From Micromonospora pattaloongensis (GTDB lineage Bacteria; Actinomycetota; Actinomycetes; Mycobacteriales; Micromonosporaceae): DNA of 64,000 nucleotides. The notes beneath the pieces were generated by a model. It ran no database searches. It saw nothing but the letters and a program-made list of their open reading frames with translations, and had not been told where the DNA came from. The translations under genes and the position numbers were made by a program. Shown piece after piece: positions 1-10,427 of this stretch. Position 1 is the first letter of the stretch, and every line of letters begins with the position of its first letter. The stretch lies in assembly GCF_900107255.1 (NCBI RefSeq), contig NZ_FNPH01000007.1, positions 62,001 through 126,000 of the forward strand, read 5' to 3'.

Positions 1-142
1 CGCGCAGCGTCGCCACGGCTGGGCTCGTCGGCGGCGCCACCGGCCGTGTCAGCCGGCCGGGCGTGAGCAGCAACAGGCCACCCCAGCCCAGCCGGGCAGC
101 GACCACCAGGCCGGGTAGCAGCGGGTGGACCGGGCGGGGCAT
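1..142 (-). CDS. N-terminus of a small hydrophobic hypothetical protein (partial)
   Basis: The reading frame opens with ATG at 142 on the minus strand and runs off the left edge, giving 47 visible residues. It starts just below the stop codon of the enolase-superfamily gene (stop at 144-146), so the two are probably co-transcribed. The visible part has one Leu/Val/Gly-rich segment (about residues 8-26) that could be a membrane segment or signal anchor, then a Pro/Ala-rich stretch. The family cannot be recognised from this fragment. Confidence 0.4.
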   Translation of the reverse strand, partial: MPRPVHPLLPGLVVAARLGWGGLLLLTPGRLTRPVAPPTSPAVATLR

Positions 143-143
143 G

Positions 144-1232
144 TCAGGCCACCCGGTACCGCTGGGCACCGTCCGCGCGGAACTCCAGGCCGTTGCCGGG
201 TCGGTCCAGGGGCACCCGCAACCGTCCGCCGTCGGCGGGGCCCGCCCCGTCGAACAGCATCGACTCGATGCGGACGTGGTCGTGGAACCACTCCAGATGC
301 CGCAGATTGGGTGTGGTGGCGGCGACGGCCAGGTGCTGGTGCGGCGCGCAGTGACCGGAGACCTCCAGGCCGGCGGCGTCCGCGACGGCCGCCGCCCGCA
401 GGAAGGCGCTGATCCCGCCGCACCGGGTGACGTCGGCCTGCAGGCAGTCGACGTACGGCGCCATCCGGTGGAAGTACACCAGGTCGTAGCCGTACTCGCC
501 GGCGGCGACGTCGGGCCGGACCCGGTCGCGGACCAGACCCAGGCCCGGCAGGTCGTCGGAGCTGACCGGCTCCTCGTACCAGCGCACGTCCAGGTCCGCC
601 GCGGCGTGCGCCACCCGGACGGCCTGCTTGCGCTGGTAGGCGCCGTTGGCGTCGACGTATAGCTCCGCGTCGTCGCCGATCGTGCGTCGGGCCGCCGACA
701 TCCGGGCGAGATCCCGCCGCACGTCGGAGCCGAACGACTCGCCGATCTTGATTTTTACGCGTGGAATGCCCTGCTCGTGCACCCAGCCGGCGAGCTGCCG
801 GTGCTGTCGCTCGTCGTCGTAGGTGGTGAAGCCGCCGCTGCCGTAGACGGGCACCTCGTGGCGTACGGTCCCGAGCAGCCGGGACAGGGAGAGTTCGTGC
901 CGGCGGGCCTTGAGGTCCCACAGGGCGCAGTCGGCGGCCGAGAGCGCCAGGCCGGCGATGCCGGGGCGCCCGGCGTTGCGCAGCCTGCGCCGCATCGCCG
1001 TCCATGCGGCCGGCACGTCGTCCGGATCGACGGTGGCGACCACCGGCGCCAGCAGTCCCGTCGCCACCGGCACCACCGCTGGCGGTCCGTAGGTCCAGCC
1101 GATCCCGGCACGCCCGTCGGCCTCAACCCGGACCAGCACCAGGGTGGTGCTGGTCCAGGCCAGGGTGCCGTCGGCCTCGGGCGCGTCGGTCGGCACCTCG
1201 TACGCCTCCGCGGTGAGCCGGATCCCGGTCAC
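144..1232 (-). CDS. Mandelate racemase/muconate lactonizing enzyme family protein (enolase superfamily)
   Basis: This 362-residue protein has the normal length and two-domain layout of the enolase superfamily: an N-terminal capping domain and a TIM-barrel. Visible barrel signatures are KIKIG (the KxK acid/base strand), a DANGAY metal-ligand strand, an EEP motif, and a late SGHCAPHQH strand that would supply the catalytic His. Members abstract the proton alpha to a carboxylate on sugar acids or similar substrates with Mg2+; the substrate cannot be told from sequence. The start is GTG at 1232, about 280 bp from the divergent ccmC. A decayed relative lies at 7963-8497. The family is secure and the specific reaction is unknown. 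Confidence 0.85.
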   Translation of the reverse strand: MTGIRLTAEAYEVPTDAPEADGTLAWTSTTLVLVRVEADGRAGIGWTYGPPAVVPVATGLLAPVVATVDPDDVPAAWTAMRRRLRNAGRPGIAGLALSAADCALWDLKARRHELSLSRLLGTVRHEVPVYGSGGFTTYDDERQHRQLAGWVHEQGIPRVKIKIGESFGSDVRRDLARMSAARRTIGDDAELYVDANGAYQRKQAVRVAHAAADLDVRWYEEPVSSDDLPGLGLVRDRVRPDVAAGEYGYDLVYFHRMAPYVDCLQADVTRCGGISAFLRAAAVADAAGLEVSGHCAPHQHLAVAATTPNLRHLEWFHDHVRIESMLFDGAGPADGGRLRVPLDRPGNGLEFRADGAQRYRVA

Positions 1233-1509
1233 CGTGACCGTTCCCGGCGGGGCAGTGCCACCGCGGCGGACGGCGCGCGGGCACAGCCGCCGAGCGCGGG
1301 CAGCCCGGCCATGACCGCCACGCAGACGGCGCTCGGGCCCCGGCGTCGCCGGCCGGAGCGCGTCGTCGAGTGCCGCCTCGCGTCCATCGGGACCGACGAT
1401 AGCCAGTCGCGATGCTTATGCGGCTCATAGGGCAGAAATGGCGATTACTCCCGCTTAACTGGCTAGAGTCGGGGCGACGGCCAGCGCCGACGACGCAGAC
1501 GGGACGACG
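1233..1509. promoter_or_regulatory. Divergent intergenic region between the enolase-family gene and the ccm operon
   Basis: These 277 bp separate two divergent genes and must hold both promoters. The segment 1425-1475 is the most AT-rich part and is a plausible ccmC promoter area. A similar block (CCGCTT, then AACT and TAG) recurs upstream of the ccmC remnant at 28640, which suggests that part of this promoter was duplicated with it. No operator or -10/-35 pair could be assigned firmly. Confidence 0.3.
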
Positions 1510-2271
1510 ATGCGAACCTCCACCGTGGACCTGACCGCGAACACACCACGGGGCGCCGCCGCGCGGCGGACCACGGCCTGGGTCGCGGGCGGCCTCGCCA
1601 CGGCGGCCGGCCTGGCCGGCGGCCTGCTCGCTCCCGCCGACGCCCTGCAGGGCCCGGCACAACGCCTGATGTACGTGCACGTACCCGCCGCCTGGGTGGC
1701 GTACCTGGCGTTCGCCGTCGTCCTGGCCACCAGCTGGGCCTACCTCGTCACGGGTGACGGCCAGTGGGACCGCATCGCCCTGGTCGCCACGGAGATCGGC
1801 GTGGTGCTGACCGCCCTGACCCTCGTCACCGGCTCGCTCTGGGGGCGGCTGGTGTGGGGGACCTGGTGGGATTGGGACCCGCGCCTGGTCAGCACCGCCC
1901 TGATGCTGCTGGTGTACGCCGCCGCGCTGGCACTTCGCCGGGCCCTGGCCGAGCGCTCCGGCACACCGCACCACGGTGACCGCCGCGTGGCCCACCCCGT
2001 GGCCCGCCTCGGCGTCGGCGGCTTCCTGCTCGTGCCTGTGGTGCACTTCTCCGTGGTCTGGTGGCGTTCGCTGCACCAGCAGGCGACGATCCTCGCCCCC
2101 GGGCGGCCGCCGATCGACCCGCGGATGGCGGCGGCCCTGCTGCTGGCCGTCGCAGCGGCGACCGTCACGGCGACGTGGGTGCTCGCGCACCGGGTGACCC
2201 GCCTCCAACCCCCATCCACCTCCACAGCGGAAACGCGGGAGACCGCCGCCGGGCCGGCACGGGTGCGATGA
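1510..2271 (+). CDS. ccmC: Cytochrome c maturation protein CcmC (heme handling)
   Basis: The 253-residue polytopic membrane protein carries the tryptophan-rich WWDWDPRL motif that presents heme in the CcmC/CcmF/CcsA family. It also has the two flanking conserved histidine regions, YVHVPAAW and VPVVHFSVVWW. In System I, CcmC delivers heme to the chaperone CcmE on the outer face of the membrane. It is the first gene of a tight ccmC-E-F-G-H operon and overlaps ccmE by ATGA. The genes ccmA, ccmB and ccmD, normally next to ccmC, are absent on both sides. The start is ATG at 1510. A partial decayed copy of this gene's 5' end is found at 28640-28795. Confidence 0.92.
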   Translation: MRTSTVDLTANTPRGAAARRTTAWVAGGLATAAGLAGGLLAPADALQGPAQRLMYVHVPAAWVAYLAFAVVLATSWAYLVTGDGQWDRIALVATEIGVVLTALTLVTGSLWGRLVWGTWWDWDPRLVSTALMLLVYAAALALRRALAERSGTPHHGDRRVAHPVARLGVGGFLLVPVVHFSVVWWRSLHQQATILAPGRPPIDPRMAAALLLAVAAATVTATWVLAHRVTRLQPPSTSTAETRETAAGPARVR

Positions 2272-2661
2272 TCCGCCGCCCGGGCCGCCTCGCGCTGGTC
2301 GCGGTGCTGCTAGCCGCCGGCGGGCTGCTCGTGGCCAGTGCCCTGCGTGGCACCCTCACCTACTACCGCAGCCCCACCGACATGCTCGCCCGCTCCGACG
2401 ACTCCCGCGACCGCATCCGGCTCGGGGGCGAGGTCGTCCCCGGTTCCGTGCGCCACGACGGTGAGCTCGTGACGTTCCGCCTCTCCGACGACCGACGGGA
2501 GGTCACCGTCCGCCAGCGTGGCGTGCCGCCGGAGACGTTCCGGGAGGGCGTGGACGCCGTCGTCGAGGGGCGCCTCGGCACCGACGGCGTGTTCGACGCC
2601 GACCACGTGCTGGTGCGGCACGGCAACGAATACCGGCCCGCGCCGGCCGCGGAGCCCACCG

Positions 2662-2672
<11 letters not shown>
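2268..2672 (+). CDS. ccmE: Cytochrome c maturation heme chaperone CcmE
   Basis: A 134-residue protein with one N-terminal membrane anchor (about residues 6-26) followed by the OB-fold beta-barrel of CcmE. Near the C-terminus it has HGNEY, matching the HxxxY heme-attachment motif in which the His binds heme covalently. This is the His variant, not the Cys variant seen in some archaeal and bacterial CcmE. It accepts heme from CcmC and passes it to the CcmF/H ligation complex. The ATG overlaps the ccmC stop (ATGA), and its 3' end overlaps the chosen ccmF start by 11 bp. Confidence 0.92.
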
Positions 2673-4556
<1,884 letters not shown>

Positions 4557-4560
<4 letters not shown>

Positions 4561-5108
4561 GCGCCCCGGACCGGCGTGCCTGGCGGCGGAGATCGCGGGT
4601 GGCCCCCGCCACCATCCTCCTGCTCACCCTGGGCGTCGGCGTCGTCCTCGCCGCCGGGGAGCGGCCCGGGCCGGGTGTCGCGCACCGCCCGAGGGCCGCG
4701 CCCGCTCTGGCGGGCACCACGCTGCCCGGCCAGCGGTACGACCTGGCCGCGGCGCGCGGACACGTCGTCCTGGTGAACGTCTTCGCCTCCTGGTGCGGCC
4801 CCTGCCGCGACGAACTGCCCCTGCTGGTCGGGACCGGCCGGCGCTGGGCGCCCCAGGGGCTACAGGTGGTGGGCCTCAACCTGCGCGACGGCCCGGACGC
4901 GGTCCGGGCGCTGCTGGCGGAGGCCCGCGCCGAGGACCTGACCGTGGTGCCCGACCCGGAGGGCGTCCGGGCGGTGGAGTGGGGCGTACGCGGCGTGCCC
5001 GAGACGTTCGTGGTGGACCGGGACGGCCGCATCGTCGCGCACCAACCCGGTGTCGTCACCGCGAAGTGGCTGGAACAGCACCTCGCTCCCCTGCTGGGCA
5101 CGCCATGA
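4557..5108 (+). CDS. ccmG: Thiol:disulfide interchange protein CcmG/DsbE, thioredoxin-like
   Basis: A 183-residue membrane-anchored thioredoxin-fold protein. An N-terminal hydrophobic anchor (about residues 17-34) precedes a thioredoxin domain with the redox motif WCGPC near residue 80 and a cis-proline region GVPETFVVD. In System I it keeps apocytochrome CXXCH cysteines reduced before heme ligation. It overlaps ccmF and ccmH by 4 bp on each side (ATGA), so translation is coupled across the operon. Confidence 0.9.
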
Positions 5109-5992
5109 CCCGCAGGCGGCTCCTCGTCGTGCTGGGCCTGGGTGTGCTCGTCACGGCGGCGCTGGCCGGGCTGCTGCGCTCGGCCGGGCCGGCGGGCCGG
5201 GCCGACCCGGTCGCCGAGGTCGCGGCCGGGCTCCGCTGCCCGGCGTGCCAGGGCGAGTCGCTGGCCGAGTCCCGGTCCCCGATCGCGGCCTCCATGCGGC
5301 AGGTGATCGCCGACCAGGTGGCGCAGGGCCGCGAGCCCGAACAGATCCACCGGTGGTTCGTCCAGCGATACGGCGACGAGGTGCTCGCCCAGCCGCCCAC
5401 ACGAGGCCCGGGGCTGCTGCTGTGGGTCGTGCCGGCCGTCGCGCTGCTCGGCGGCGGCCTCGCCGCGGCGCGTACGCTGCGACCCGGACGGCGGGAGGCC
5501 GCCGGCCCCACGGTGCCCCACGGTCGCCCGCGGTCGTCGCGGATCGTCTGGTGGCTCACCGCGGCGGGCCTGGTCGCCCTGGTGGCGACGGTGGCCGTGG
5601 CCGCCGACCGGCTCACGCCGCCCGCGACGCGGCCTCCGCCCGCCGACCCCGCGGTGGTCTCCCTGCGGCTCGCTCAGGACCTCGAGGGACAGCAGCGCTA
5701 CGGTGCCGCGGCGCAGCTGTACCGGGAGGCCCTGACGGCGCGTCCGGACGACGACGCGATCCGGCTGCGTCTCGCCTTCGCCCTGCTGCGAGCGGCTGAC
5801 GCCCCCGGCGCCGAACGCAGCGCTCGGGAGGTCCTCGGTCACACCCCCGACTCGCCCGACGGGCTGCTGGTGCTCGGCCTGGCCCAACGCACCACCCGGC
5901 CCGCCGAGGCACCCGTCACGCTGCGGCGGTTCCTCGCCGTCGCCCCGGGGCACCCGGCCGCGACGGAGATCCGCCGGCTGCTCGGCTCGTGA
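5105..5992 (+). CDS. ccmH: Fused cytochrome c maturation protein CcmH/CcmI-like (CcmH domain plus TPR)
   Basis: The 295-residue protein joins two modules. After a signal anchor, the CcmH domain shows the reductive motif LRCPACQ near residue 43 and the FVQRYGDEVL helix. Two further membrane segments follow (about residues 105-120 and 145-165), then a C-terminal TPR region (about 190-290) like CcmI/CycH, which holds apocytochrome for ligation. Such fusions of ccmH and ccmI are known in System I. It closes the ccm operon. The next gene is convergent, with about 120 bp between them. Confidence 0.88.
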   Translation: MTRRRLLVVLGLGVLVTAALAGLLRSAGPAGRADPVAEVAAGLRCPACQGESLAESRSPIAASMRQVIADQVAQGREPEQIHRWFVQRYGDEVLAQPPTRGPGLLLWVVPAVALLGGGLAAARTLRPGRREAAGPTVPHGRPRSSRIVWWLTAAGLVALVATVAVAADRLTPPATRPPPADPAVVSLRLAQDLEGQQRYGAAAQLYREALTARPDDDAIRLRLAFALLRAADAPGAERSAREVLGHTPDSPDGLLVLGLAQRTTRPAEAPVTLRRFLAVAPGHPAATEIRRLLGS

Positions 5993-6110
5993 CTGGAATC
6001 GGCGGCGCCCCGGCGAACCGCCGGGTCCCGGCGAGCGCTCCGCCGAGATGCGCGGCGATCAGTCGGTCGGTACCGGTCACTCCCCCCGGGTCCCGTAGCG
6101 CTGGTCCCGG

Positions 6111-7322
6111 TCACCCGTCGCCCCGGCTGCCTGCCGCGGCGTACCAGCGTCGGCCCGGCATCGCCGTGGCCCCGTGCAGCACGATGCTCAGCACGACCAC
6201 GAGGCTGCCGGCGTTCCAGAGCAAGGGATCCCGTGCGCCTTCGTCGGCGCTGAAGGTCAGGTAGAACAGCGCCGACACCCCGATGGGGCCGAACCAGCCG
6301 AGGAAGACCACCTCACGCCAGCCCAGTCTGAGCGGGGCCCTGAGTCCGGCCACCACCGGCAGCCGCCGCACCAGCAGCACCGCCACCGCGAAGAGCGGGA
6401 GCCGCCAGCCGGCGTCAAGCCAGTCACGCCACGGCAGTTCGACGCCGAGCATGAAAAACAGGGGAAGTACCAGGTAGCGGGTCAGGGCGTCGTCGAGCTT
6501 CTGCTCGGCGATCCGGGGCTGGTCGCCGATGACCCGGTTGTAGGCCAACCCGGTGACGAACACGGCCAGGATATCGTCAGTGTGGAACACCTGGCCGATC
6601 CCGAGCGCGGCGATGCCGAGCAGAATGGCGAAGACCACGAGTGAGCCCCGGTCCAGGGTTTCTCGCCGGCTGGCGGCGCGCACTGCCCGACCGGCGAGCC
6701 AGCCGAGCAGGACGCCCACGACCACCGCCCCGAGCACGCCCCAGACCGCCACGACGAGCTGATCGGCCCACGGCCTCGCGCCGACTGCGGCCAGTGCGAG
6801 GACGACGAGGGGAAAGGCGAGGCCGTCGTTGCCGCCCGACTCGCCGCTGATCACCTGCCGCAGCCGGGCAGGCAGCTGCCGCTCGGCCGGGCCCCCGGAC
6901 ACGATGCCGGACGCCAGAACCGGGTCGGTCGGCGACAGGCAGCTTCCCAGCAGGGCGGCCAGGCTCAGCGGTACCCCGAGCAGCAGCCAGGCCAGCCCCG
7001 CGCTGAGCACCGCCATGCCCACCATCCCTGCCGTGAGCAGCACGAGCACCGGACGGAGCACCCTCCGGTAGCCGGCCAGCGGGAAACGCAGGGCGACCGC
7101 CATCAGCGAGACCGCCAGCAGTGCACGGCTCACCTCGCGCATCAGCGCCGCGCCCAGCCGGTCGTCGAGGTCGAGGAGACCGAGCACCGGACCGGCGAGC
7201 ACCCCGAGGAAAAGGGCCAACATGGGTTCCGTGAACGGGGTACGACGGATGGCACTCGATCCGAGCGCGAGCAGGACGGCCAGTGCGCCGACGAGTGCGT
7301 AGCCGAGCAGGAGGCTGTTCAC
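6111..7322 (-). CDS. Na+/H+ or K+/H+ antiporter, CPA1/NhaP-like
   Basis: A 403-residue membrane protein with about 11-12 predicted transmembrane segments. It carries hallmarks of the CPA cation:proton antiporters: SPTDPVLAS (the broken-helix region with its Asp) and SGESGGNDGLAFPLV, which holds the ND pair expected for transport. It would exchange monovalent cations for protons at the cytoplasmic membrane. The start is GTG at 7322. It lies convergent to the ccm operon and seems independent of it. The transported ion cannot be read from sequence. Confidence 0.85.
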   Translation of the reverse strand: MNSLLLGYALVGALAVLLALGSSAIRRTPFTEPMLALFLGVLAGPVLGLLDLDDRLGAALMREVSRALLAVSLMAVALRFPLAGYRRVLRPVLVLLTAGMVGMAVLSAGLAWLLLGVPLSLAALLGSCLSPTDPVLASGIVSGGPAERQLPARLRQVISGESGGNDGLAFPLVVLALAAVGARPWADQLVVAVWGVLGAVVVGVLLGWLAGRAVRAASRRETLDRGSLVVFAILLGIAALGIGQVFHTDDILAVFVTGLAYNRVIGDQPRIAEQKLDDALTRYLVLPLFFMLGVELPWRDWLDAGWRLPLFAVAVLLVRRLPVVAGLRAPLRLGWREVVFLGWFGPIGVSALFYLTFSADEGARDPLLWNAGSLVVVLSIVLHGATAMPGRRWYAAAGSRGDG

Positions 7323-7775
7323 CTCGACGCGCTACCCGGTACCCCCGCCGCCATGCGGAGGGACGGGCCGCACGGTCCGGACAGTGACCAGGGTGCGGTG
7401 GGCTGGAGCACGGCCTCCCGCAGGGCGACCGTGCTCCAGCCGCGTCACCCGCTGGTAGTCCGGGTCGGCGACCAGGCCGCAGACCCGCCGGCTGGGGTAG
7501 CGAACCCGTAGCACCGCGTCCCACGCCTGCACGGCACGGCTCGTCACTCGGCATCCACGCCGACGCTGCGGTACCGACAATGGCGCGGCTCGTGCAGGGG
7601 CGTGCCCGGCGACACCGTGCGAATGGACCGACACCCGTTGACGCGCGGATCGGTGGCGGTGTGAACGGCCGGGGCCTGGGTAGTCGGGGCGCGTCGACCA
7701 CAACGCGACCGGAGGCTCGTTGCGGTTCTCCAACCGCAAACCGTCACCGCACGCCATGGAGAGTGAGCCGGGGCA
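7323..7775. other. Intergenic stretch without a supported gene
   Basis: These 453 bp lie upstream of the antiporter and of a 60-residue plus-strand gene. Open frames exist on the minus strand but are Arg/Pro-rich with no recognisable domain. The stretch probably holds the divergent promoters and perhaps decayed sequence. Confidence 0.3.
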
Positions 7776-7958
7776 ATGAAGACCCAACAGGTGAAAGAAC
7801 GGGCGACCAAGGCCGCCGGCACCCTGGCGGGAACCGCCGCCGACCCGAAGACTGGGTGGTCGCACCTGAAGTCGAAGGTGACCCCGAGCCTCGCTGTGGT
7901 GATCGGCGGGGCGCTGGTGGCCGTGTACCTGGCCGGTCGCCGGGCGGGTGGCGATTGA
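7776..7958 (+). CDS. Small single-pass membrane protein, unknown function
   Basis: A 60-residue protein starts at ATG 7776, preceded by a purine-rich GAGTGAGCCGGGG. It has a charged N-terminal half (Lys/Thr/Ala-rich, likely helical), one hydrophobic segment (about residues 38-53) and a short basic tail. This is the layout of small stress-type membrane proteins common in actinobacteria, but no family was recognised. It is followed directly by a decayed enolase-family gene. Confidence 0.5.
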   Translation: MKTQQVKERATKAAGTLAGTAADPKTGWSHLKSKVTPSLAVVIGGALVAVYLAGRRAGGD

Positions 7959-7962
7959 CCGC

Positions 7963-8497
7963 TTGGACGTGCACGCGTTCACGATCCCCACCGACGGGCC
8001 CGACGGGTCGAGCAGGACACCACCCAGACCCGGGACTCAACCACCATGGTTCTGGTACGGGGCACGCCGGTGACGTGTGGGCGCTGGGGTAACCGTACGG
8101 CGATGTGTCGGTGGCGTCGTTTGTCGAGTCCAAGCTCGCGTCGGTGTGATTTCACCAATCTGATCGAGCACCGGACGGTAGATTGCCTGCAGGCCGATGT
8201 GACCCGCTGCGGCGGGATCACCGCGTAGTGCAGATCGGTGGGCTGGCTGCGGGCCATTGTCTGGACCTGTCCGGGCACCGCGCGCCGACGGTCTCCACGC
8301 ACGCGTTCTGTGCGGTGCAGCGGCTGCGGCACCTCGAGTACTTCCACGACCACGTGCGCATCGAGCACTCGGCGTTCGACGGCCTTCCGGTGCTGCGCGA
8401 CAGCGCTCTGTGGCCGGACCCGGACCGTCCCGGTCTGGGCCTGGAGGTGCGCTGGTCGGATCTGGAGCAGTACCGGGCGTATGCGCAGCGCCCCTAA
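7963..8497 (+). pseudogene. Decayed mandelate racemase/enolase-family gene with internal deletion
   Basis: Pieces match the enolase family in order across frames. The N-terminal pieces are LDVHAFTIPTDGPDG, then STTMVLVRG, then PYGDVSVASFVESKLASV with an in-frame stop just before it. The C-terminal part is DCLQADVTRCGG, followed after a frame change by LRHLEYFHDHVRIEHSAFDG and a terminal region ending at 8497. The same segments occur in the intact gene at 144-1232 (for example DCLQADVTRCGG and LRHLEWFHDHVRIES). Most of the barrel between the two blocks is missing. It is a dead relative or duplicate in the opposite orientation. Confidence 0.8.
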
Positions 8498-8608
8498 CCC
8501 CCCTTCGATGACGGCTTCGCCGGCCCGCTTGACAGCTGGCACAGCCGTTCATGGCGCTTCACCCGCGTAGATGGCGCGATCATCTTGCGTGACGAGTTGG
8601 GGGATTCC

Positions 8609-10414
8609 ATGCAAGCGAAGGTTTCCGACTTTGTGCTCAGCCGGCTGCGGGAGTGGGGTGTGCACCGCGTATTCGCCTATCCCGGGGACGGGGTCAACGG
8701 CATGCTCGGCGCGTTCGAGCGGGCCAAGGGCGATCCGGAGTTCATCCAGCCGCCACACGAGGAGCTGGGTGCCTTCATGGCCTGCGCCCACGCGAAGTTC
8801 ACCGGCCAGGTGGGCTGCTGCATGGCAACCTCCGGACCAGGCGCGGTCCACCTGCTCAACGGCCTCTATGACGCGAAGCTGGATCACCAGCCGGTGGTGG
8901 CGATCATCGGGCAGCAGAAGCGGATGTCGCTGGGCGCTCGTTACCAGCAGGAGATCGCGCTGGAGTGCCTGTTTTCCGATGTCTCCGCGTACTGTCACGC
9001 GATCGTGCATCCGGCGCAGGCCCGGCACGTGGTGGACTTCGCGTTCAAGCACGCGCTGACCGAGCGTTCGGTAGCGACCATCGTCATTCCCGAGGACGTC
9101 CAGGAGGAGCCGGCCGAGACGTCGCCGCCGAAAATTCACGGGGCGGTCTACAGCAGCGTCGGCTGGTGCCAGCCGCGGATCCTGCCGCGGGACGAGGACC
9201 TGCGGCGCGCCGCTGACATCCTCAACCAGAGCAGCCGGGTGGCGATTCTGATCGGCCAGGGCGCAGCCCGGGCCGGAGCCGAGGTGGTCGAGGTCGCCGA
9301 ACTGCTCGGCGCGGGCGTGGCCAAGGCGCTGCTGGGACGCGACGCGGTGCCCGACGACCTGCCGTTCGTAACCGGCCCGATCGGGCTGTTGGGCAGTAAG
9401 CCCAGCGACGAGATGATGAAGAACTGCGACACCCTGTTCATGATCGGGACCAGCTTCCCGTACGGGGAGTGGCTGCCCGAGGAGGGCACGGCCCGGGGCG
9501 TCGAGATCAACATTGACGGCCGGCTGATCGGCGCCCGGTTCCCCATCGACGCCCCGCTGATCGGCGACTCCGCCGAGACGCTGCGCGCGCTGATCCCGAT
9601 GCTGAAGCGCAAGTCGGACCGCAGTTGGCGCGAGAAGATCGAAGACAACGTCCGGGAATGGCACCGGATCCTGGGCGACCGCGCCGGACAGCACTTCGGC
9701 GGGAGGATCAACCCTCAGTCGGTCGCGATGGAGTTGGGGCGCCGGCTGCCCGACAACTGCATCCTGACCGCCGACTCGGGATCATCGACCAACTGGTGGG
9801 CCCGCTACGTCGGGCTGCGGGAGGGCATGCAGGCCTCACTGTCCGGGACCCTGGCGACAATGGGGCCGGCGGTGCCGTATGCGATCGCGGCCAGGTTCGC
9901 CTACCCGGACCGGCCGGTGATCGCGTTCGTCGGTGACGGCGCATTCCAGATGAACGGCATGAACGGGATGCTCACCGTCAAGCGGTACGCCGACCGCCTT
10001 GGCAGCCCTTCCCCGCTGGTGTTCTGCGTGTTCAACAACCAGGACCTCAACCAGGTGACCTGGGAGCAGCGGGCGCTCGCTGGCGACGCCCGGTTCGCCG
10101 GCTCGCAGGCCGTGCCAGACATGCCGTACGCCAAATACGCCGAACTGTTGGGGCTGCGCGGCATCTACTGCGACGACCCGACGCGGGTCGGTCAGGCCTG
10201 GGACGAGGCACTTGGCGGCTCCGGGCCGGTGCTGCTGGAGTTCCGGGTGGACAGCGAGATCCCACCCATCCCGCCGCACGTGATGTACGAGCAGGCGCAG
10301 AAGACCACCGAGGCAATGATCAAGGACCCGGAGCGGGTCAGCATCGGGATGCGCGGCTTCCGGCAGAAGCTCAGCGACTTCTACCAGGCGCTCCCCACTC
10401 GCGAGCAGGGTTGA
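8609..10414 (+). CDS. Thiamine-diphosphate-dependent enzyme, pyruvate oxidase/dehydrogenase (quinone)-like
   Basis: A 601-residue protein with the three-domain ThDP layout. The N-terminal PYR domain has the activating Glu in PPHEELGAFM (near residue 50), a middle domain follows, and the C-terminal PP domain has the ThDP/Mg motif starting GDGAFQMNG (near residue 443) and ending in an NN pair. Overall it resembles PoxB-type pyruvate:quinone oxidoreductases more than acetolactate synthases, but the FAD-contact region was not checked. The start is ATG 8609 behind a GGGGGA ribosome site. The next gene begins 13 bp downstream, so both probably feed electrons to the quinone pool. The exact substrate is an inference. 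Confidence 0.75.
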   Translation: MQAKVSDFVLSRLREWGVHRVFAYPGDGVNGMLGAFERAKGDPEFIQPPHEELGAFMACAHAKFTGQVGCCMATSGPGAVHLLNGLYDAKLDHQPVVAIIGQQKRMSLGARYQQEIALECLFSDVSAYCHAIVHPAQARHVVDFAFKHALTERSVATIVIPEDVQEEPAETSPPKIHGAVYSSVGWCQPRILPRDEDLRRAADILNQSSRVAILIGQGAARAGAEVVEVAELLGAGVAKALLGRDAVPDDLPFVTGPIGLLGSKPSDEMMKNCDTLFMIGTSFPYGEWLPEEGTARGVEINIDGRLIGARFPIDAPLIGDSAETLRALIPMLKRKSDRSWREKIEDNVREWHRILGDRAGQHFGGRINPQSVAMELGRRLPDNCILTADSGSSTNWWARYVGLREGMQASLSGTLATMGPAVPYAIAARFAYPDRPVIAFVGDGAFQMNGMNGMLTVKRYADRLGSPSPLVFCVFNNQDLNQVTWEQRALAGDARFAGSQAVPDMPYAKYAELLGLRGIYCDDPTRVGQAWDEALGGSGPVLLEFRVDSEIPPIPPHVMYEQAQKTTEAMIKDPERVSIGMRGFRQKLSDFYQALPTREQG

Positions 10415-10427
10415 GGAGGAGGCAGCG

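Noticed and set aside
7332-7991. Minus-strand open frame across the antiporter upstream region
   Set aside because: It overlaps the small membrane gene and the enolase remnant, with Arg/Pro-rich composition and no recognised domain.
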